Assembly (NCBI GenBank): GCA_021208645.1
Contig: JAJOJL010000144.1
Location: 1-64,000, forward strand
Reading direction: 5' to 3'
Source of the DNA: Bacillus sp. (in: firmicutes)
GTDB taxonomy: Bacteria; Bacillota; Bacilli; Bacillales; Salisediminibacteriaceae
DNA length: 64,000 nt
This document shows, piece after piece, positions 1 to 10,249 of this stretch; position 1 is the first letter of the stretch; each line of letters starts with the position of its first letter. Position numbers and translations under genes: made by a program. The notes beneath the pieces are model-generated. The model worked only from the letters and a program-made list of their open reading frames with translations, ran no database searches and was not told the DNA's origin.

Positions 1-727
1 TGCAGTTCTTGACCTTCTTCCCATGCCGGGCCAACTACGAGCATTTCCTCTTCCATTATCCAACCCTGGTTATAGCAGAAATCATATAATAACGAAAAAC
101 AATCAGGATAAACATTAAAATGTCTCCCGTAACCAAATCTCCATTGTTCCGATGGTATTTCTTCTTTCTCGGTTAATCTAGACAATATATTTGTTAGTTC
201 TTTTTTTATAGATCGTCTTATTTTTTAGTTAGGGGAATGCTCTTTTCCTCAACAATATCCATAAATTCGAAAACATCTTGTATAATAGTATATTCTTGTT
301 GCTTTTTTAATGGTACAAAAATAAAGTCTATCGACCATTCATTTAAGACAATTTTGTGAATATTTTCCTTTAGTTCCTGAGGTATAAGGATACATCTAGA
401 TTCATCTTCATAAACCCAGCCCTTCTGCTTTAATGTTTCTAACACTATTGGAAACTTCTCTCTATCTTCCTGTTTTAAACATATTTTCAGTTCGTGTTGT
501 GAAATCGACATAATTGCTTGTCGAAAACACATTTGTAATAGCAAATGCTTCTCTTTATCATTTAACTTCTCCCATTCAGAAAGTACTCTTTCTTTATCCA
601 ATAATTGAGTCGTCAACACTTCTGTTAGTTGCTGCCTAGAATGTGTATTGCATGAAAGACCAAGACTATTCACGCGCTTCACTAACTCGTTTTGGGGCTG
701 AGATAAAAGGACCTGCATAAGTTTCAA
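1..727 (-). CDS. Uncharacterised protein, 3'-partial, frame broken
   Basis: The gene runs off the left edge. The best start is the TTG at 727, with GAGGTG seven bases upstream, rather than the GTG at 742. The visible N-terminal part is helical and charged, with a segment near residues 60-110 resembling the winged-helix-like N-terminal region of proteins annotated as helicase C-terminal-domain or XPB/Ssl2-like; this is a weak family impression only. The frame ends at a TAA at 218-220, but adding one base to the T6 run at 221-226 lets it continue open to base 1 (RRSIKKELTNIL, then WRFGYGRHFNVYPDC). I therefore read it as one longer gene with a one-base deletion. Function unknown. It lies upstream of ypiA on the same strand with a gap of about 110 bp. 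Confidence 0.5.
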
Positions 728-837
728 GTAGTAACACCTCACATAATCACATTATTATTAGTTAGTATGTGATATACAAGAGAAACTATCAGGATTTTTA
801 ATAAGAACAAAAAGCTCATGATTTTCTCTTATCTAAA

Positions 838-2103
838 TTAAATGGACAAATGACTCACTCTTTCTTTCACATCTAAACGCTCTGGATTAAGTTCTATTAT
901 CTTGTGTAGGAGTTTAATTCCTGATTCTTTTTCCCCTGCTTCTAAATAGGCAAAAGCTGCTTCCTCTAATATTTCTTCATCTTCCCCAAACTCCTCTACT
1001 GCATTTGCATATGCTTTAATAGCATTACCTAAATCATTTACTTCATATAATGCTTTTCCTTTGTATCTTTCAAATAAAGGGTCGTACTCACCTAATTCCT
1101 CTAAGAAGCTTAATAAATCCAGTACACTTTCATAGTCTTCACTGTCCATGAAATACAATAGTAATTCTTTTACGGCTGTAAGATTAGAAGGATTAATGGC
1201 AATAACCTTCTGTAAATAATCTTTTCCAGCCTCTACATTACTAGAGGCAAATTGAGCCTTAGCCATCTCTAAGTAAAGCTCTTCATTGTATTCGTCTCTT
1301 CTCAGTCCTTCTTCCAATACTATTAAAGCTTCTTTAAGCTGGTTTTGATGTCTGTATGCTTTTGCCAAAAAAGGATACACGGTAGTGTAATCGGGATCTA
1401 TTTCTTTCAATCTGGTAAGCTGTTTTATGGAAGTTTCAAATTCCCCCATCTGCAATGCCGTGTAGCCGTAACCGAATAATCCATTTGGATCTTCTCCTAT
1501 TTCAAGGCCTTTACGGTAGTTTATGAGGGCATCCTCAAATTGCCCAGTTGCACCGTATGCTTCAGCAATTTGCAAAAATGGATTTAAGCCTGCTTCATCC
1601 ACGACCTTCTTCTCATACATTACTTTTTTAAAATAAGGGATTGACTGCTGATATTCTCCTCTACTTAAATAAAACTCACCTAAAGCATATAATAGAATCG
1701 GCTCATTAGGAGCTGCCTTCTCTCCTGAAAGCAACTTTTGTTCAGCTACTTCTTCTAGTCCTTGGCTCTGATAAATATCTGCTAATAGGAGTTGGGCTTG
1801 TACATACACTGGATCATCTTTCTTAATTTCCGTGAGCATATCAATGGCATCATCTTCCTTACCTAACTCGCTATAGCATTCTGCTGCAAAAGCAAATAAT
1901 TCACCATGATCTGGATAACGAAACATTAACTCTTCAATTATCTCTAGAGCCCTGTCTACTAAACCTAGCTCATAATATAATTCTGCTATCGTTCGTTTCA
2001 TTTCGTCTCCTGCTTTTTCACGTACTTCTTCTATCTGAATTAGACCCTCTTCATGTTGTCCCTTTTCTATCAATTGAATTGCTCTTTCTAATTTAGAATC
2101 CAA
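838..2103 (-). CDS. ypiA: TPR-repeat protein YpiA
   Basis: This is an all-helical protein of about 421 residues made almost entirely of tetratricopeptide repeats, visible as repeated units such as ALGEFYLSRGEYQQSIPYF and AYRHQNQLKEALIVLEEGL spaced about 34 residues apart. TPR proteins act as scaffolds; the exact partner of YpiA is not known. No signal peptide or membrane segment is seen, so it should be cytoplasmic. The TTG at 2103 has AGGTGG about ten bases upstream and is preferred to the ATG at 2142, because the extra N-terminal residues contain the ribosome binding site. Position next to the aromatic operon matches ypiA in B. subtilis, which supports the name. Confidence 0.85.
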   Translation of the reverse strand: MDSKLERAIQLIEKGQHEEGLIQIEEVREKAGDEMKRTIAELYYELGLVDRALEIIEELMFRYPDHGELFAFAAECYSELGKEDDAIDMLTEIKKDDPVYVQAQLLLADIYQSQGLEEVAEQKLLSGEKAAPNEPILLYALGEFYLSRGEYQQSIPYFKKVMYEKKVVDEAGLNPFLQIAEAYGATGQFEDALINYRKGLEIGEDPNGLFGYGYTALQMGEFETSIKQLTRLKEIDPDYTTVYPFLAKAYRHQNQLKEALIVLEEGLRRDEYNEELYLEMAKAQFASSNVEAGKDYLQKVIAINPSNLTAVKELLLYFMDSEDYESVLDLLSFLEELGEYDPLFERYKGKALYEVNDLGNAIKAYANAVEEFGEDEEILEEAAFAYLEAGEKESGIKLLHKIIELNPERLDVKERVSHLSI

Positions 2104-2179
2104 AAGAAAAACACCACCTATTAACCAATTTTTGTTGTACATTACATTTTAGCCGAATAGGACTGCTTCTGTCCAAAAT

Positions 2180-2214
2180 AAACAAACAGGAAACCAATTC
2201 CCTGTTTGTTTTTA
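2180..2214. terminator. Bidirectional intrinsic terminator after aro operon
   Basis: AAACAAACAGG and its complement flank a short inner hairpin and are followed by T-rich tracts on both sides. It lies between the gene at 2331 and ypiA, and should end the upstream aromatic transcript. Confidence 0.7.
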
Positions 2215-2330
2215 CTTCGTTATTATAGCTTCTCCATGTATACAATTAAATAAGCTACATAAGATACAGTTGATGGTGTAGCTATTGCATTTTCTTCCAA
2301 TGAACAGACGCAACAATTAATAAATCGACT

Positions 2331-3224
2331 TTAATCCTCGTAACGATAAATATCTTGAATAGGTAAAAATTGCTCAGGTACAATGGATGTCATCTCTTCT
2401 CCTCGAATGCCATCAAGCATCCACCTTTTCCCTGCCTTAACAACTTTCCCTTTTAGTACAACAATATCAGGAACTTTTATGGGGGGAGTTTCTCTTTGGT
2501 AAGTTCCATACATACAATAATCAGCATCACTCCCCATCACTAATGATCCCTTTTTAGGAAATAAACCAATCCGCTTCTGTAATAAATCACTAATTGGTTC
2601 ACCAGGAACAGGAAAGTGAAAGAAGGAATTCAACCGGTTCTCCCTAACAATATTTTCCCATTCAATATGGATGGATTCGACTTCTTGCTTAACTATACTT
2701 TTTGGTGACGGCTTACAAACAATTAGAATTCTCTTAGGAAACATAGCTTCGCAAATTCTCTTCCACGGTTTACTAGTTATGTCTTGAATAGATTCAACCT
2801 CTAAGAAAATAATTGGAATAGATTCTTGCTTAACTTTTCTTAGAAAGGAGTCTGTTAACTTTACAATCGGTATTTGTACAGCATATATATGATCAAGGGG
2901 GCATTCTTTTAATAGTTTTCTATTGTTTTGAAGGGAGTTATTGAAGGTTCTCTCATGGTCAATTTCTATTATTTGTATGAAGGAAGTAAATCCAAATAAC
3001 AACAACTGTTTTACACTGGATAATCCATTGCCTTTTTTAAACGCCTCAGAAATAGAAGTACTTATGGTGATATTTCCTGGAACTACATGAAATTGGTCTG
3101 TATTAAGCACATACATTCCAGTATGCTCCGACGTTAATCCAGAATACCTTACCTTTTCTTCTTCGATCCATAATCTCCGCTTCTCCTTGGATTTACCATC
3201 GATTATATCCATTTCATATTTCAT
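2331..3224 (-). CDS. Degenerate amidohydrolase-like protein of unknown function
   Basis: This 297-residue protein sits between ypiA and aroA. I do not recognise a named family member. The C-terminal part (about residues 215-270) has the pattern of an amidohydrolase composite domain: KRIGLFPKKGSLVMGSDADY followed by VVLKGKVVKAGKRW, as seen at the end of dihydroorotase/hydantoinase-type enzymes. The N-terminal part lacks the HxH metal motif expected of an active enzyme, so it looks like a non-catalytic relative. It has no membrane segment. The ATG at 3224 is supported by GGGAGGGG upstream. It is codirectional with the aro genes and probably the last gene of that transcript, given the terminator downstream. 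A role in aromatic metabolism is not shown. Confidence 0.55.
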   Translation of the reverse strand: MKYEMDIIDGKSKEKRRLWIEEEKVRYSGLTSEHTGMYVLNTDQFHVVPGNITISTSISEAFKKGNGLSSVKQLLLFGFTSFIQIIEIDHERTFNNSLQNNRKLLKECPLDHIYAVQIPIVKLTDSFLRKVKQESIPIIFLEVESIQDITSKPWKRICEAMFPKRILIVCKPSPKSIVKQEVESIHIEWENIVRENRLNSFFHFPVPGEPISDLLQKRIGLFPKKGSLVMGSDADYCMYGTYQRETPPIKVPDIVVLKGKVVKAGKRWMLDGIRGEEMTSIVPEQFLPIQDIYRYED

Positions 3225-3273
3225 AAAATCCCCTCCCTTCTATAGTCAAGCTATGAGAAAGGAGGATTTTATG

Positions 3274-4569
3274 TTATCTATTATTCGCCAAAACTTTTAA
3301 ATCATGAAAAAAGGTTGGATACGAAACGGAGATAGCCTCCGTCTCATTAACGACTAAGCTTCCCTTAGTTATTAGGCCACAAAGGGCCATTGCCATACCA
3401 ATGCGATGATCACCATAGCTTTGTACTGAACCACCACGTAAAGGAGTTGGCCCAGTAATTTTCATGCCATCTTCTGTGGCTTCAATATCAGCACCTAATG
3501 CTTTTAATTGGTTGACCATCGTATCAATACGATTCGTTTCTTTTACCTTTAATTCTTCCGCATCTTTAATTATTGTGGTCCCTTCTGCTTGTGTAGCTAA
3601 AACAGCTATTGCGGGAATTTCATCAATAAGTCGCGGAATGATTTCCCCTCCAATTGTAACTCCTGATAGCTTGCTCGTCTTTATTTTCAAAGTGGCAACT
3701 GGTTCCCCACCAAATAATTTTTCATCTTGGATTTCTAAGTCTGCTCCCATTTCAAATAGAACATCAATAATTCCTGTTCTTGTGGGGTTAACTCCCACAT
3801 CTATTAATGTGATTTCACTGTCTGGAACCATTGCTCCCGCCACTAGCATAAATGCTGCAGATGAAATGTCGCCAGGGATTGGAATTCTAGTACCTTTTAA
3901 GCTTTGACCACCTTTTATAGTCACAGACAACCCATTCACTTCCACATCAACACCAAATGCTTTAAGCATCCTCTCTGTATGGTCACGGGAACGATGGGGC
4001 TCTACAACAGTTGTCTTTCCCTTAGCCTGTAACCCTGCCAATAAAATGGCTGATTTTACTTGTGCGCTGGCAACAGGAGAAACATAGTGAATACCATTTA
4101 GTTGGCCGCCACGAATAAACAAAGGAGTATACTGACCATACTCCCTGCCATCGATAGTGGCATTCATCATTTTCAAAGGACCAGTCACCCTAGCCATAGG
4201 TCGTTTCGCAATGGATTCATCTCCTACGAGTATAAATGAAAAAGGGAGCGAAGCAAGAATACCTGACAACAATCGAATCGTAGTTCCGGAGTTACCTACA
4301 TCCAATATTCCAGTCGGTTCTTTTAAACCATTATATCCTCCACCTTCGACAATAACCTTGTCACCATCTTGATTAATGGAAACGCCAAGCTGTTTCATAC
4401 AGCTTATTGTACTTAAACAATCTTCTCCATTTAAGAACCCAGTTATTTCCGTTCGGCCGTCTGCAATGGCTCCAAACATAACAGCTCGATGGGATATGGA
4501 TTTATCACCTGGAACTTTGATATATCCATGCAAACCACTTTTTACAGCTTTCATTCTTTCTTGTTCCAT
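3274..4569 (-). CDS. aroA: 3-phosphoshikimate 1-carboxyvinyltransferase (EPSP synthase)
   Basis: This enzyme transfers the enolpyruvyl group of PEP to shikimate 3-phosphate, the sixth step of the shikimate pathway. It is called aroE in B. subtilis. The signature residues are all visible: GDKSISHR near the N-terminus, GNSGTTIRL for substrate binding, RDHTERM, DEIPAIA and [11 protein letters not shown]. About 431 residues is the usual family length. I take the ATG at 4569 as the start; AAGGAG lies twelve bases upstream, and an in-frame TTG at 4578 is only three bases from it. It follows tyrA by about 20 bp in the aromatic operon. Confidence 0.95.
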   Translation of the reverse strand: MEQERMKAVKSGLHGYIKVPGDKSISHRAVMFGAIADGRTEITGFLNGEDCLSTISCMKQLGVSINQDGDKVIVEGGGYNGLKEPTGILDVGNSGTTIRLLSGILASLPFSFILVGDESIAKRPMARVTGPLKMMNATIDGREYGQYTPLFIRGGQLNGIHYVSPVASAQVKSAILLAGLQAKGKTTVVEPHRSRDHTERMLKAFGVDVEVNGLSVTIKGGQSLKGTRIPIPGDISSAAFMLVAGAMVPDSEITLIDVGVNPTRTGIIDVLFEMGADLEIQDEKLFGGEPVATLKIKTSKLSGVTIGGEIIPRLIDEIPAIAVLATQAEGTTIIKDAEELKVKETNRIDTMVNQLKALGADIEATEDGMKITGPTPLRGGSVQSYGDHRIGMAMALCGLITKGSLVVNETEAISVSYPTFFHDLKVLANNR

Positions 4570-4589
4570 AATACTCAACTGCTCCTTCC

Positions 4590-5693
4590 CTAAGGTGTAT
4601 CATAGGTTTCATACATATGATTTTCCAAAACATCCTTTGCCAGAAGTAGATCTTCTTTGGACCGGAAACTCAAACGAAGGACACCCATTATATCCTCCCT
4701 CGCTTCTATAATTCGGATATTAGTAATACTTATTTTCTCCTTAGCCAATATACCCGTAACGTCTGAAATAACGCCAGGGTGGTCTGGGACATCTACATAT
4801 AAATCATTAAAAGGCATCAGGGCACCTTTTTCCCCAACTGGTAAGCCATCTCTTAATTTTTTTGCATTAGCAAAAAAAGTATAAATAGCTTCTGTATCTT
4901 CATTCTCTATCATATGCCTAGCTTCTTTCATAGAATGGTCCCAGTCTTCTAATAAGTCTAAAAGTACTTCTTTGTTCTGAAGAAGAATGTCTCGCCACAT
5001 GGCTGGAGAAGCAGATGCAATTCGAGTAATATCCCGAAACCCTCCTGCTGCTAACTGAGAAACTACTGGGTGTTTTTCTCCTAATTTACCTGTTTGCTGA
5101 ACAAGTGCTGAAGCAATTACATGTGGTAAATGACTAATCATCCCTGTAAATTTATCATGTTCATTTGGCTCTAGCTCCATGAATTTCGCCTTTGTTCCCC
5201 GTAACCAATTTTGTAATTGTATTACTTTAGAGATCGGAGTTTCCTTCGTTGGCGTTATTATGTAATAGGCATTTTCAAATAAACGAATATTTGACGCCGT
5301 TATACCTGATTTATGGGAACCTGCCATGGGGTGTCCTCCGATAAAGTAAACACCTTTATTTGAAAGGCTCTTCCCTTTTTCAACAATGGAATTTTTCGTA
5401 CTTCCCACATCCGTAATAATACAATTTTCCTTTAAACTAACGGAACTTAACTCTTCTATAATTTGGATAGCACTTTGAACAGGGGTAGCCAGAATAATGA
5501 AGTCGCTTTTCTTAGCTTCAGTTAAATAATCATCTGTAATGTGATCAATAATTTGCAAGGAGAGGGCTAATTTGGAAGCCCCGTCCTCAATATCAAACCC
5601 GGAAATTTCACAATCAGGGTGTTCTTTTTTTATGGATAAGGCGAGAGATCCCCCAATTAATCCTAACCCAATTATTAATACCCGCTTTTTCAC
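4590..5693 (-). CDS. tyrA: Prephenate dehydrogenase with ACT domain
   Basis: TyrA oxidatively decarboxylates prephenate to 4-hydroxyphenylpyruvate with NAD+, the tyrosine branch. The N-terminal Rossmann motif GLGLIGGS is at about residues 8-15. [10 protein letters not shown], which carries the conserved catalytic/substrate region, is near residue 120. A C-terminal ACT domain (about 290-360, starting [17 protein letters not shown]) suggests feedback binding of tyrosine. The GTG start at 5693 has AGGAGG at ideal distance. It lies between hisC and aroA with short gaps, consistent with one transcript. Confidence 0.95.
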   Translation of the reverse strand: MKKRVLIIGLGLIGGSLALSIKKEHPDCEISGFDIEDGASKLALSLQIIDHITDDYLTEAKKSDFIILATPVQSAIQIIEELSSVSLKENCIITDVGSTKNSIVEKGKSLSNKGVYFIGGHPMAGSHKSGITASNIRLFENAYYIITPTKETPISKVIQLQNWLRGTKAKFMELEPNEHDKFTGMISHLPHVIASALVQQTGKLGEKHPVVSQLAAGGFRDITRIASASPAMWRDILLQNKEVLLDLLEDWDHSMKEARHMIENEDTEAIYTFFANAKKLRDGLPVGEKGALMPFNDLYVDVPDHPGVISDVTGILAKEKISITNIRIIEAREDIMGVLRLSFRSKEDLLLAKDVLENHMYETYDTP

Positions 5694-5707
5694 TTAAAAT
5701 CCTCCTG

Positions 5708-6787
5708 CTACGATAAATTGGACAATGTATCAATGATTCGTTCGTTTTGCTCTTTCGTTCCTAGTGTAATACGAATAGAGGTTGGAAAGCCTAAAGCCTC
5801 ACCATTTCGTGTAATAAATCCTTTTAATAATAATTGATGAAAAGCTTCTCCACCGGGTATTTTCAAGTCTATTAAAAGAAAGTTTGCTTGAGAAGGAAAA
5901 TAGTTATACCCGTTCTTCTCACAAAAGTTTTCAAATCGCTTCATTTCCACTCTATTCTTTTCAAAACAATCTTGAATAAATGCTTGATCTTCAATGGCCA
6001 TACTTGCTGCTCTTTGAGCAAGAATGTTCGTATTAAATGGTTCTCTCCCAGGATCAATAGCCCGAATAAATTCTTCATTGGCAATACCATAGCCAACTCG
6101 AAGTCCAGCTAATCCATAGGCCTTTGAAAAGGTCCTCAATACTACTAAATTGGGAAAGTCCTTTATTAAAGGGACTGTAACGGGATAATCCTCTGCAGAA
6201 ACATATTCAAAGTAAGCTTCGTCACTAACAACTAAGACGTTTTCAGGAACCTTTTTTAAAAAGACAAAAAAATCCCTTTCCCCTACATATGTTCCTGTAG
6301 GATTATTGGGGTTGCATACAAAAACAATTTTCGTCTTGTCATCTATTGCCCTAAGCATTTCATTTAAGTCGTGTGTGCCATCTACTAAAGGTACCTCTTT
6401 TACACGAGCTCCTTCAATCACTGCATTATGCTTATATTGAGGGAAAGTAGGAGCAGCAGTAACAATGTTATCACCCTTTGACAAAATACTGCGACATATA
6501 ATTAAGATAACTTCATCAGATCCATTTCCAAATATTAATTCTGTTTCCTTTACTTGAAGATGTTCAGCCACACGTTCCCTCAATTCCCTTGCATATCCAT
6601 CGGGATAGATTGCCAAATCATTTAGGGAATCTTTAATTAACTCCTTTACCTTATTAGAATAACCATACGGATTTTCATTGGACGCTAGTTTCACTACCTC
6701 TTTTAAACCGAGCTCTCTTTTCACTTCATCCATCGGTTTTCCTGGCTGGTATGGAACTAAGCCGACCATCGTTTCCTTCACATTCAA
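5708..6787 (-). CDS. hisC: Histidinol-phosphate/aromatic aminotransferase
   Basis: This PLP enzyme transaminates imidazole acetol phosphate in histidine synthesis, and in Bacillus also aromatic oxoacids, which explains its place between trpA and tyrA. The fold-type I signature is clear: [26 protein letters not shown] and the PLP lysine context [17 protein letters not shown]. The most likely start is the TTG at 6787, preceded by GGAGG at seven bases, giving [17 protein letters not shown], the normal family N-terminus. The TTG lies one base after the listed trpA stop, so translation may be coupled. Length about 359 residues is normal. Confidence 0.93.
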   Translation of the reverse strand: MNVKETMVGLVPYQPGKPMDEVKRELGLKEVVKLASNENPYGYSNKVKELIKDSLNDLAIYPDGYARELRERVAEHLQVKETELIFGNGSDEVILIICRSILSKGDNIVTAAPTFPQYKHNAVIEGARVKEVPLVDGTHDLNEMLRAIDDKTKIVFVCNPNNPTGTYVGERDFFVFLKKVPENVLVVSDEAYFEYVSAEDYPVTVPLIKDFPNLVVLRTFSKAYGLAGLRVGYGIANEEFIRAIDPGREPFNTNILAQRAASMAIEDQAFIQDCFEKNRVEMKRFENFCEKNGYNYFPSQANFLLIDLKIPGGEAFHQLLLKGFITRNGEALGFPTSIRITLGTKEQNERIIDTLSNLS

Positions 6788-6788
6788 G

Positions 6789-7644
6789 CTAATACCTCCA
6801 TTCAGCAACATAAACTATTACCATTATTTTATTAGTATATCGTATTATGAAATTAGTTGTCTGACAAATGATTTTATTTTTAGTTAAGCTACTTTCTTTT
6901 TGATTTTCACATAACAAGGCCTTTTCATTTTCATGAATGAGGGCGACTAAGGCGCTTCCCACAATAACTCCGTCAGCGAAGCCATTAAAAAACTGCACAT
7001 GTTCCTTATGTGATATACCAAATCCAACGAGGACTGGAACAGAGGATTTTTCTTTGACTGTAGCGATAGATTGACCTACCGTTTCTGAAAATGTCCTCCT
7101 AGCCCCTGTTACGCCTAAGGAGGACACGAAATAAAGAAAACCGTCCCCACGAGCGCATATTTGTTCAATTCGAGAATGGGAGCTTAAAGTAATTAAAGGG
7201 ATTAAAGATATTTCTTTTTCCCGGCACCTCTCACTTATGCTATCACTTTCTTCAAATGGGAGATCTGGAATAAGAATTCCATCAATTCCAGCATCTTCCA
7301 TTTTTCTGATTACTACTTCTTCCCCATAGGCAAGGACAGGATTAATATAAGTAAATAATACTACAGGTAGCGTCAATCCCTTTTTTCGCGCTTTTTTCAC
7401 TCCGTCTATGGCAGTCATAAGTGTAGTTCCTTGTTTTCTAGCTCGCTCTCCTGCTGCTTGGATAACAGGGCCATCGGCTAAGGGGTCGCTGAAGGGAACA
7501 CCCCATTCTATGGCATCCACTCCTGCTTCTTGTAGTGCAAGGGCAATATCAATTGTAACATCCATACTAGGGTCCCCTGCCATTATATATGGTACAAACA
7601 AATTTTTTTTTGAACTGAAAAGCCTCATCCGTTAATCTATTCAT
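6789..7644 (-). CDS. trpA: Tryptophan synthase alpha subunit, frameshift near start
   Basis: TrpA cleaves indole-3-glycerol phosphate to indole. Catalytic landmarks are present: [14 protein letters not shown] with the glutamate and aspartate, and [10 protein letters not shown] in the phosphate loop. An ATG at 7644 overlaps the trpB stop as ATGA and gives MNRLTDEAF, the expected family start, but it is separated from the body by one extra A in an A9 run (7603-7611 on the plus strand shows T9). The C-terminal 30 or so residues after [11 protein letters not shown] look unlike TrpA; a second indel may have lost the true stop, since another frame reads VKIKKKVA then stop. It probably works with trpB as an alpha2beta2 complex. 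Confidence 0.88.
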
Positions 7645-8855
7645 TCATACACTCCCCCTAAAACACTTTGTATTGTATGGACATCCTTATCCCCACGACC
7701 GGATAGACAAACTAAAATGGATTCAGATTTATCCATTTTCTTTGCTTGTTCCATTCCATATGCAAGTGCATGGGCTGATTCAATAGCAGGTAGAATCCCT
7801 TCAAGTTGACTCAATTTTTGGAGGGCTTCAAGGGCTTCCGTGTCTGTCACAGCCTTGTAAGTTACCCTGTTAATATCCCTTAAATACGCATGCTCCGGAC
7901 CGATTCCTGGATAATCTAATCCAGCTGAGATGGAATAAGGTTCTATAATATTTCCAGCTTCATCTTGAAGTAAATAAGATAAAGAACCGTGCAGTACACC
8001 TTTCACGCCCTTTGACAAGGTTGCAGCATGCTCTTCTGTGTCGATTCCTTTTCCTGCTGCTTCCACACCAGTTAATTTTACATCCTCCTCAATAAATGGA
8101 TAAAACATGCCGATGGCATTACTCCCTCCACCAACGCAGGCTATCACTTCCGTAGGCAGTCCTCCTGTTTCATTTAGAAATTGTTCCTTACTTTCCCTTC
8201 CAATAACTGATTGAAACTCCCGAACCATCATAGGGTATGGGTGAGGGCCAACTGCTGAACCAATCATATAGAATGTATCATTGACATGGGTTACCCAATG
8301 ACGAATAGCTTCATTAGTTGCATCCTTTAATGTTTTTCCGCCACTGGTAACCTTAATAACCTCCGCTCCCAATAGTCGCATACGAAAAACATTAAGTTCC
8401 TGGCGTTTCATGTCTTCTTCCCCCATAAATACTTTGCAGTGAAGTCCATATCTCGCAGCAACGGTTGCTGCTGCAACTCCGTGTTGCCCTGCCCCTGTTT
8501 CTGCAATGATATTCTTTTTTCCCATGCGCTTCGCTAAAATTGCTTGAGCAATGGCATTGTTAATTTTATGGGCACCTGTATGATTTAAGTCCTCACGCTT
8601 TAAATAAATGGATGCTCCACCTAAAGACTCCGTTAATCGATCTGCTTTCGTAATTGGGGTAGGACGGCCTGAATACTTTTCCCATTCTTCATGAAGCTGA
8701 CTAAAAAAACTATCGTCTTTTAATGCTGCTTTCAGAGCTTTCTCTAATTCTTCTAATGCCTGCATTAATGTTTCTGGTACGTAACGTCCCCCAAAGATAC
8801 CAAATCTACCTAAATGATCCGGCACTTCATAAGTTTGCTTCACTTTAACAACCAT
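7641..8855 (-). CDS. trpB: Tryptophan synthase beta subunit
   Basis: TrpB is the PLP enzyme that condenses indole with serine. From the ATG at 8855 it is 404 residues, the usual length. It shows the family N-terminus [15 protein letters not shown], the PLP lysine motif [15 protein letters not shown], the ETGAGQHG motif and the phosphate-binding [11 protein letters not shown]. The reading frame is open upstream into trpF with no stop between them, so either the two are fused or this internal ATG (or the ATG at 8864) starts TrpB. GAGGGG lies 12 bases before the 8855 ATG. It overlaps trpA by four bases. Confidence 0.93.
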   Translation of the reverse strand: MVVKVKQTYEVPDHLGRFGIFGGRYVPETLMQALEELEKALKAALKDDSFFSQLHEEWEKYSGRPTPITKADRLTESLGGASIYLKREDLNHTGAHKINNAIAQAILAKRMGKKNIIAETGAGQHGVAAATVAARYGLHCKVFMGEEDMKRQELNVFRMRLLGAEVIKVTSGGKTLKDATNEAIRHWVTHVNDTFYMIGSAVGPHPYPMMVREFQSVIGRESKEQFLNETGGLPTEVIACVGGGSNAIGMFYPFIEEDVKLTGVEAAGKGIDTEEHAATLSKGVKGVLHGSLSYLLQDEAGNIIEPYSISAGLDYPGIGPEHAYLRDINRVTYKAVTDTEALEALQKLSQLEGILPAIESAHALAYGMEQAKKMDKSESILVCLSGRGDKDVHTIQSVLGGVYE

Positions 8856-9471
8856 ATCCCTCATCTTCCCCTCGTCTTTTTGACCTTTTGTTTCTATTCC
8901 AGATGAAACATCTATACCTGGTGGTCCATAGGTTAATAGTTCTTGTACGTTATCAACGTTCACACCACCTGCAATGAAGCATAAAACCTCTTGCTTTGCC
9001 GCTTCTTTTGTATAATATGGAAGATTCCCCCAATCAAACTGGGTTCCTGTGCCTCCCCATTCTGAATCTGTCTTTGAATCAATAACAAAACCATCCACTA
9101 TCCCGGTATAACTTCTCATCCTATCTAAGCTAGTCACTCCATGATGGATGGTTTTCATTACGCTAATTTTGCTTTCATGTTTTAACTCCCTTAATAACGT
9201 GGGAGGCTCATTACCATGGCATTGTATGACATGTAACGAAGAGGCTTTTGCCGTTTCAAGTATTACTTCCTTCTCTTCATTAACAAAAACACCAACCGTT
9301 TTTTGATGATGTAATAATTTTTTTTTTGCTCTTCCACTGGTTTACCTGGCTAATGGTTACCTTCCTTTTACTAGGTGCAAAAATAAAGCCAATGTAATCC
9401 ACACCACTCTCTACTGCTTTTTTGTAATCCTCATAGCATCGTATACCGCAAAATTTAAGGAGTGGTTGCAT
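8856..9471 (-). CDS. trpF: Phosphoribosylanthranilate isomerase, frame broken, open into trpB
   Basis: TrpF performs the Amadori rearrangement of phosphoribosylanthranilate. The N-terminal piece has [15 protein letters not shown] and [14 protein letters not shown]. One extra A in an A10 run (T10 at 9318-9327 on the plus strand) ends that frame. The next frame continues with [17 protein letters not shown] and then the phosphate-binding part [11 protein letters not shown] and [15 protein letters not shown]. The ATG at 9471 (or 9477) has GAGGAG upstream and overlaps the trpC end by about 17 bases. The C-terminus runs in frame into TrpB without a stop, which is unusual. Confidence 0.85.
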
Positions 9472-10249
9472 AATCATCAGTCTCCTCAAACCAATGTGTT
9501 AATAACTCTTGTTTATCCTTCTCCACCACTAGTCCTTCTCCTACTAATAGGGCATCTACCTGTAATTCTTTTAAATACAAAATATCTTCCTTTGTTTTAA
9601 TCCCACTTTCACTTATAAATAGCGTATCCTCTGGAATGAAGCTGGATAATCGCTTTGAAACCTCTAACGATGTTTCAAAGGTTTTTAAGTTTCGATTATT
9701 AACTCCCAATATTTTTGGCTTTACTTGAGACAAAACTTTCTCTACTTCTGCCTCGTCATGGACTTCCATAAGCACATCCAGTTGAAGTTCCTCTGCTAAA
9801 CTCATGAAATCTTTAATTTGATATTTATCTAGTATGGCAGCGATTAATAATATGGCATCGGCACCAATCTTCTTAGCTTCAAAAATTTGTTTTTCATCAA
9901 TAATGAAATCTTTCCTCAGAACAGGTAGATTCGTTTGCTTTTTAATTTCTGTTAAAAAAGTATGGTGTCCATGAAAAAATAGCTCATCAGTCAAAACGGA
10001 AATGGCATCGGCACCAATCTTTTCATAAATTCGTCCTATGGCAACTGGATCAAAGTCTTTGACTAATATCCCTTTAGAAGGACTCCCTTTCTTCACTTCA
10101 GCTATGACACCTAAATTTCGATTAGGATGAAGGAGAGCCTCATAAAAGGATCGCCTCATCAGAGGTGGCGTATCATTAAACGTTTCCAACACTAGTGCTT
10201 CCACCTCTATTTTTTTCTGTGCCACTATCGTATCCAAGATGCTTGTCAT
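9455..10249 (-). CDS. trpC: Indole-3-glycerol phosphate synthase
   Basis: This 264-residue TIM-barrel enzyme closes the indole ring from CdRP with loss of CO2. The conserved EVKKGSPSKG (catalytic Glu and Lys), VLRKDFIID, NNRNLKTFE and SESGI motifs are present in the right order. Length matches the family. The start ATG at 10249 overlaps the trpD stop (ATGA), and its own end overlaps trpF, so the trp genes are translationally coupled. No frame damage is seen. Confidence 0.95.
   Translation of the reverse strand: MTSILDTIVAQKKIEVEALVLETFNDTPPLMRRSFYEALLHPNRNLGVIAEVKKGSPSKGILVKDFDPVAIGRIYEKIGADAISVLTDELFFHGHHTFLTEIKKQTNLPVLRKDFIIDEKQIFEAKKIGADAILLIAAILDKYQIKDFMSLAEELQLDVLMEVHDEAEVEKVLSQVKPKILGVNNRNLKTFETSLEVSKRLSSFIPEDTLFISESGIKTKEDILYLKELQVDALLVGEGLVVEKDKQELLTHWFEETDDYATTP

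Noticed and set aside
3464..4711. Plus-strand frames opposite aroA and tyrA
   Set aside because: They lie entirely opposite intact, strongly conserved enzymes and show no protein-like features.
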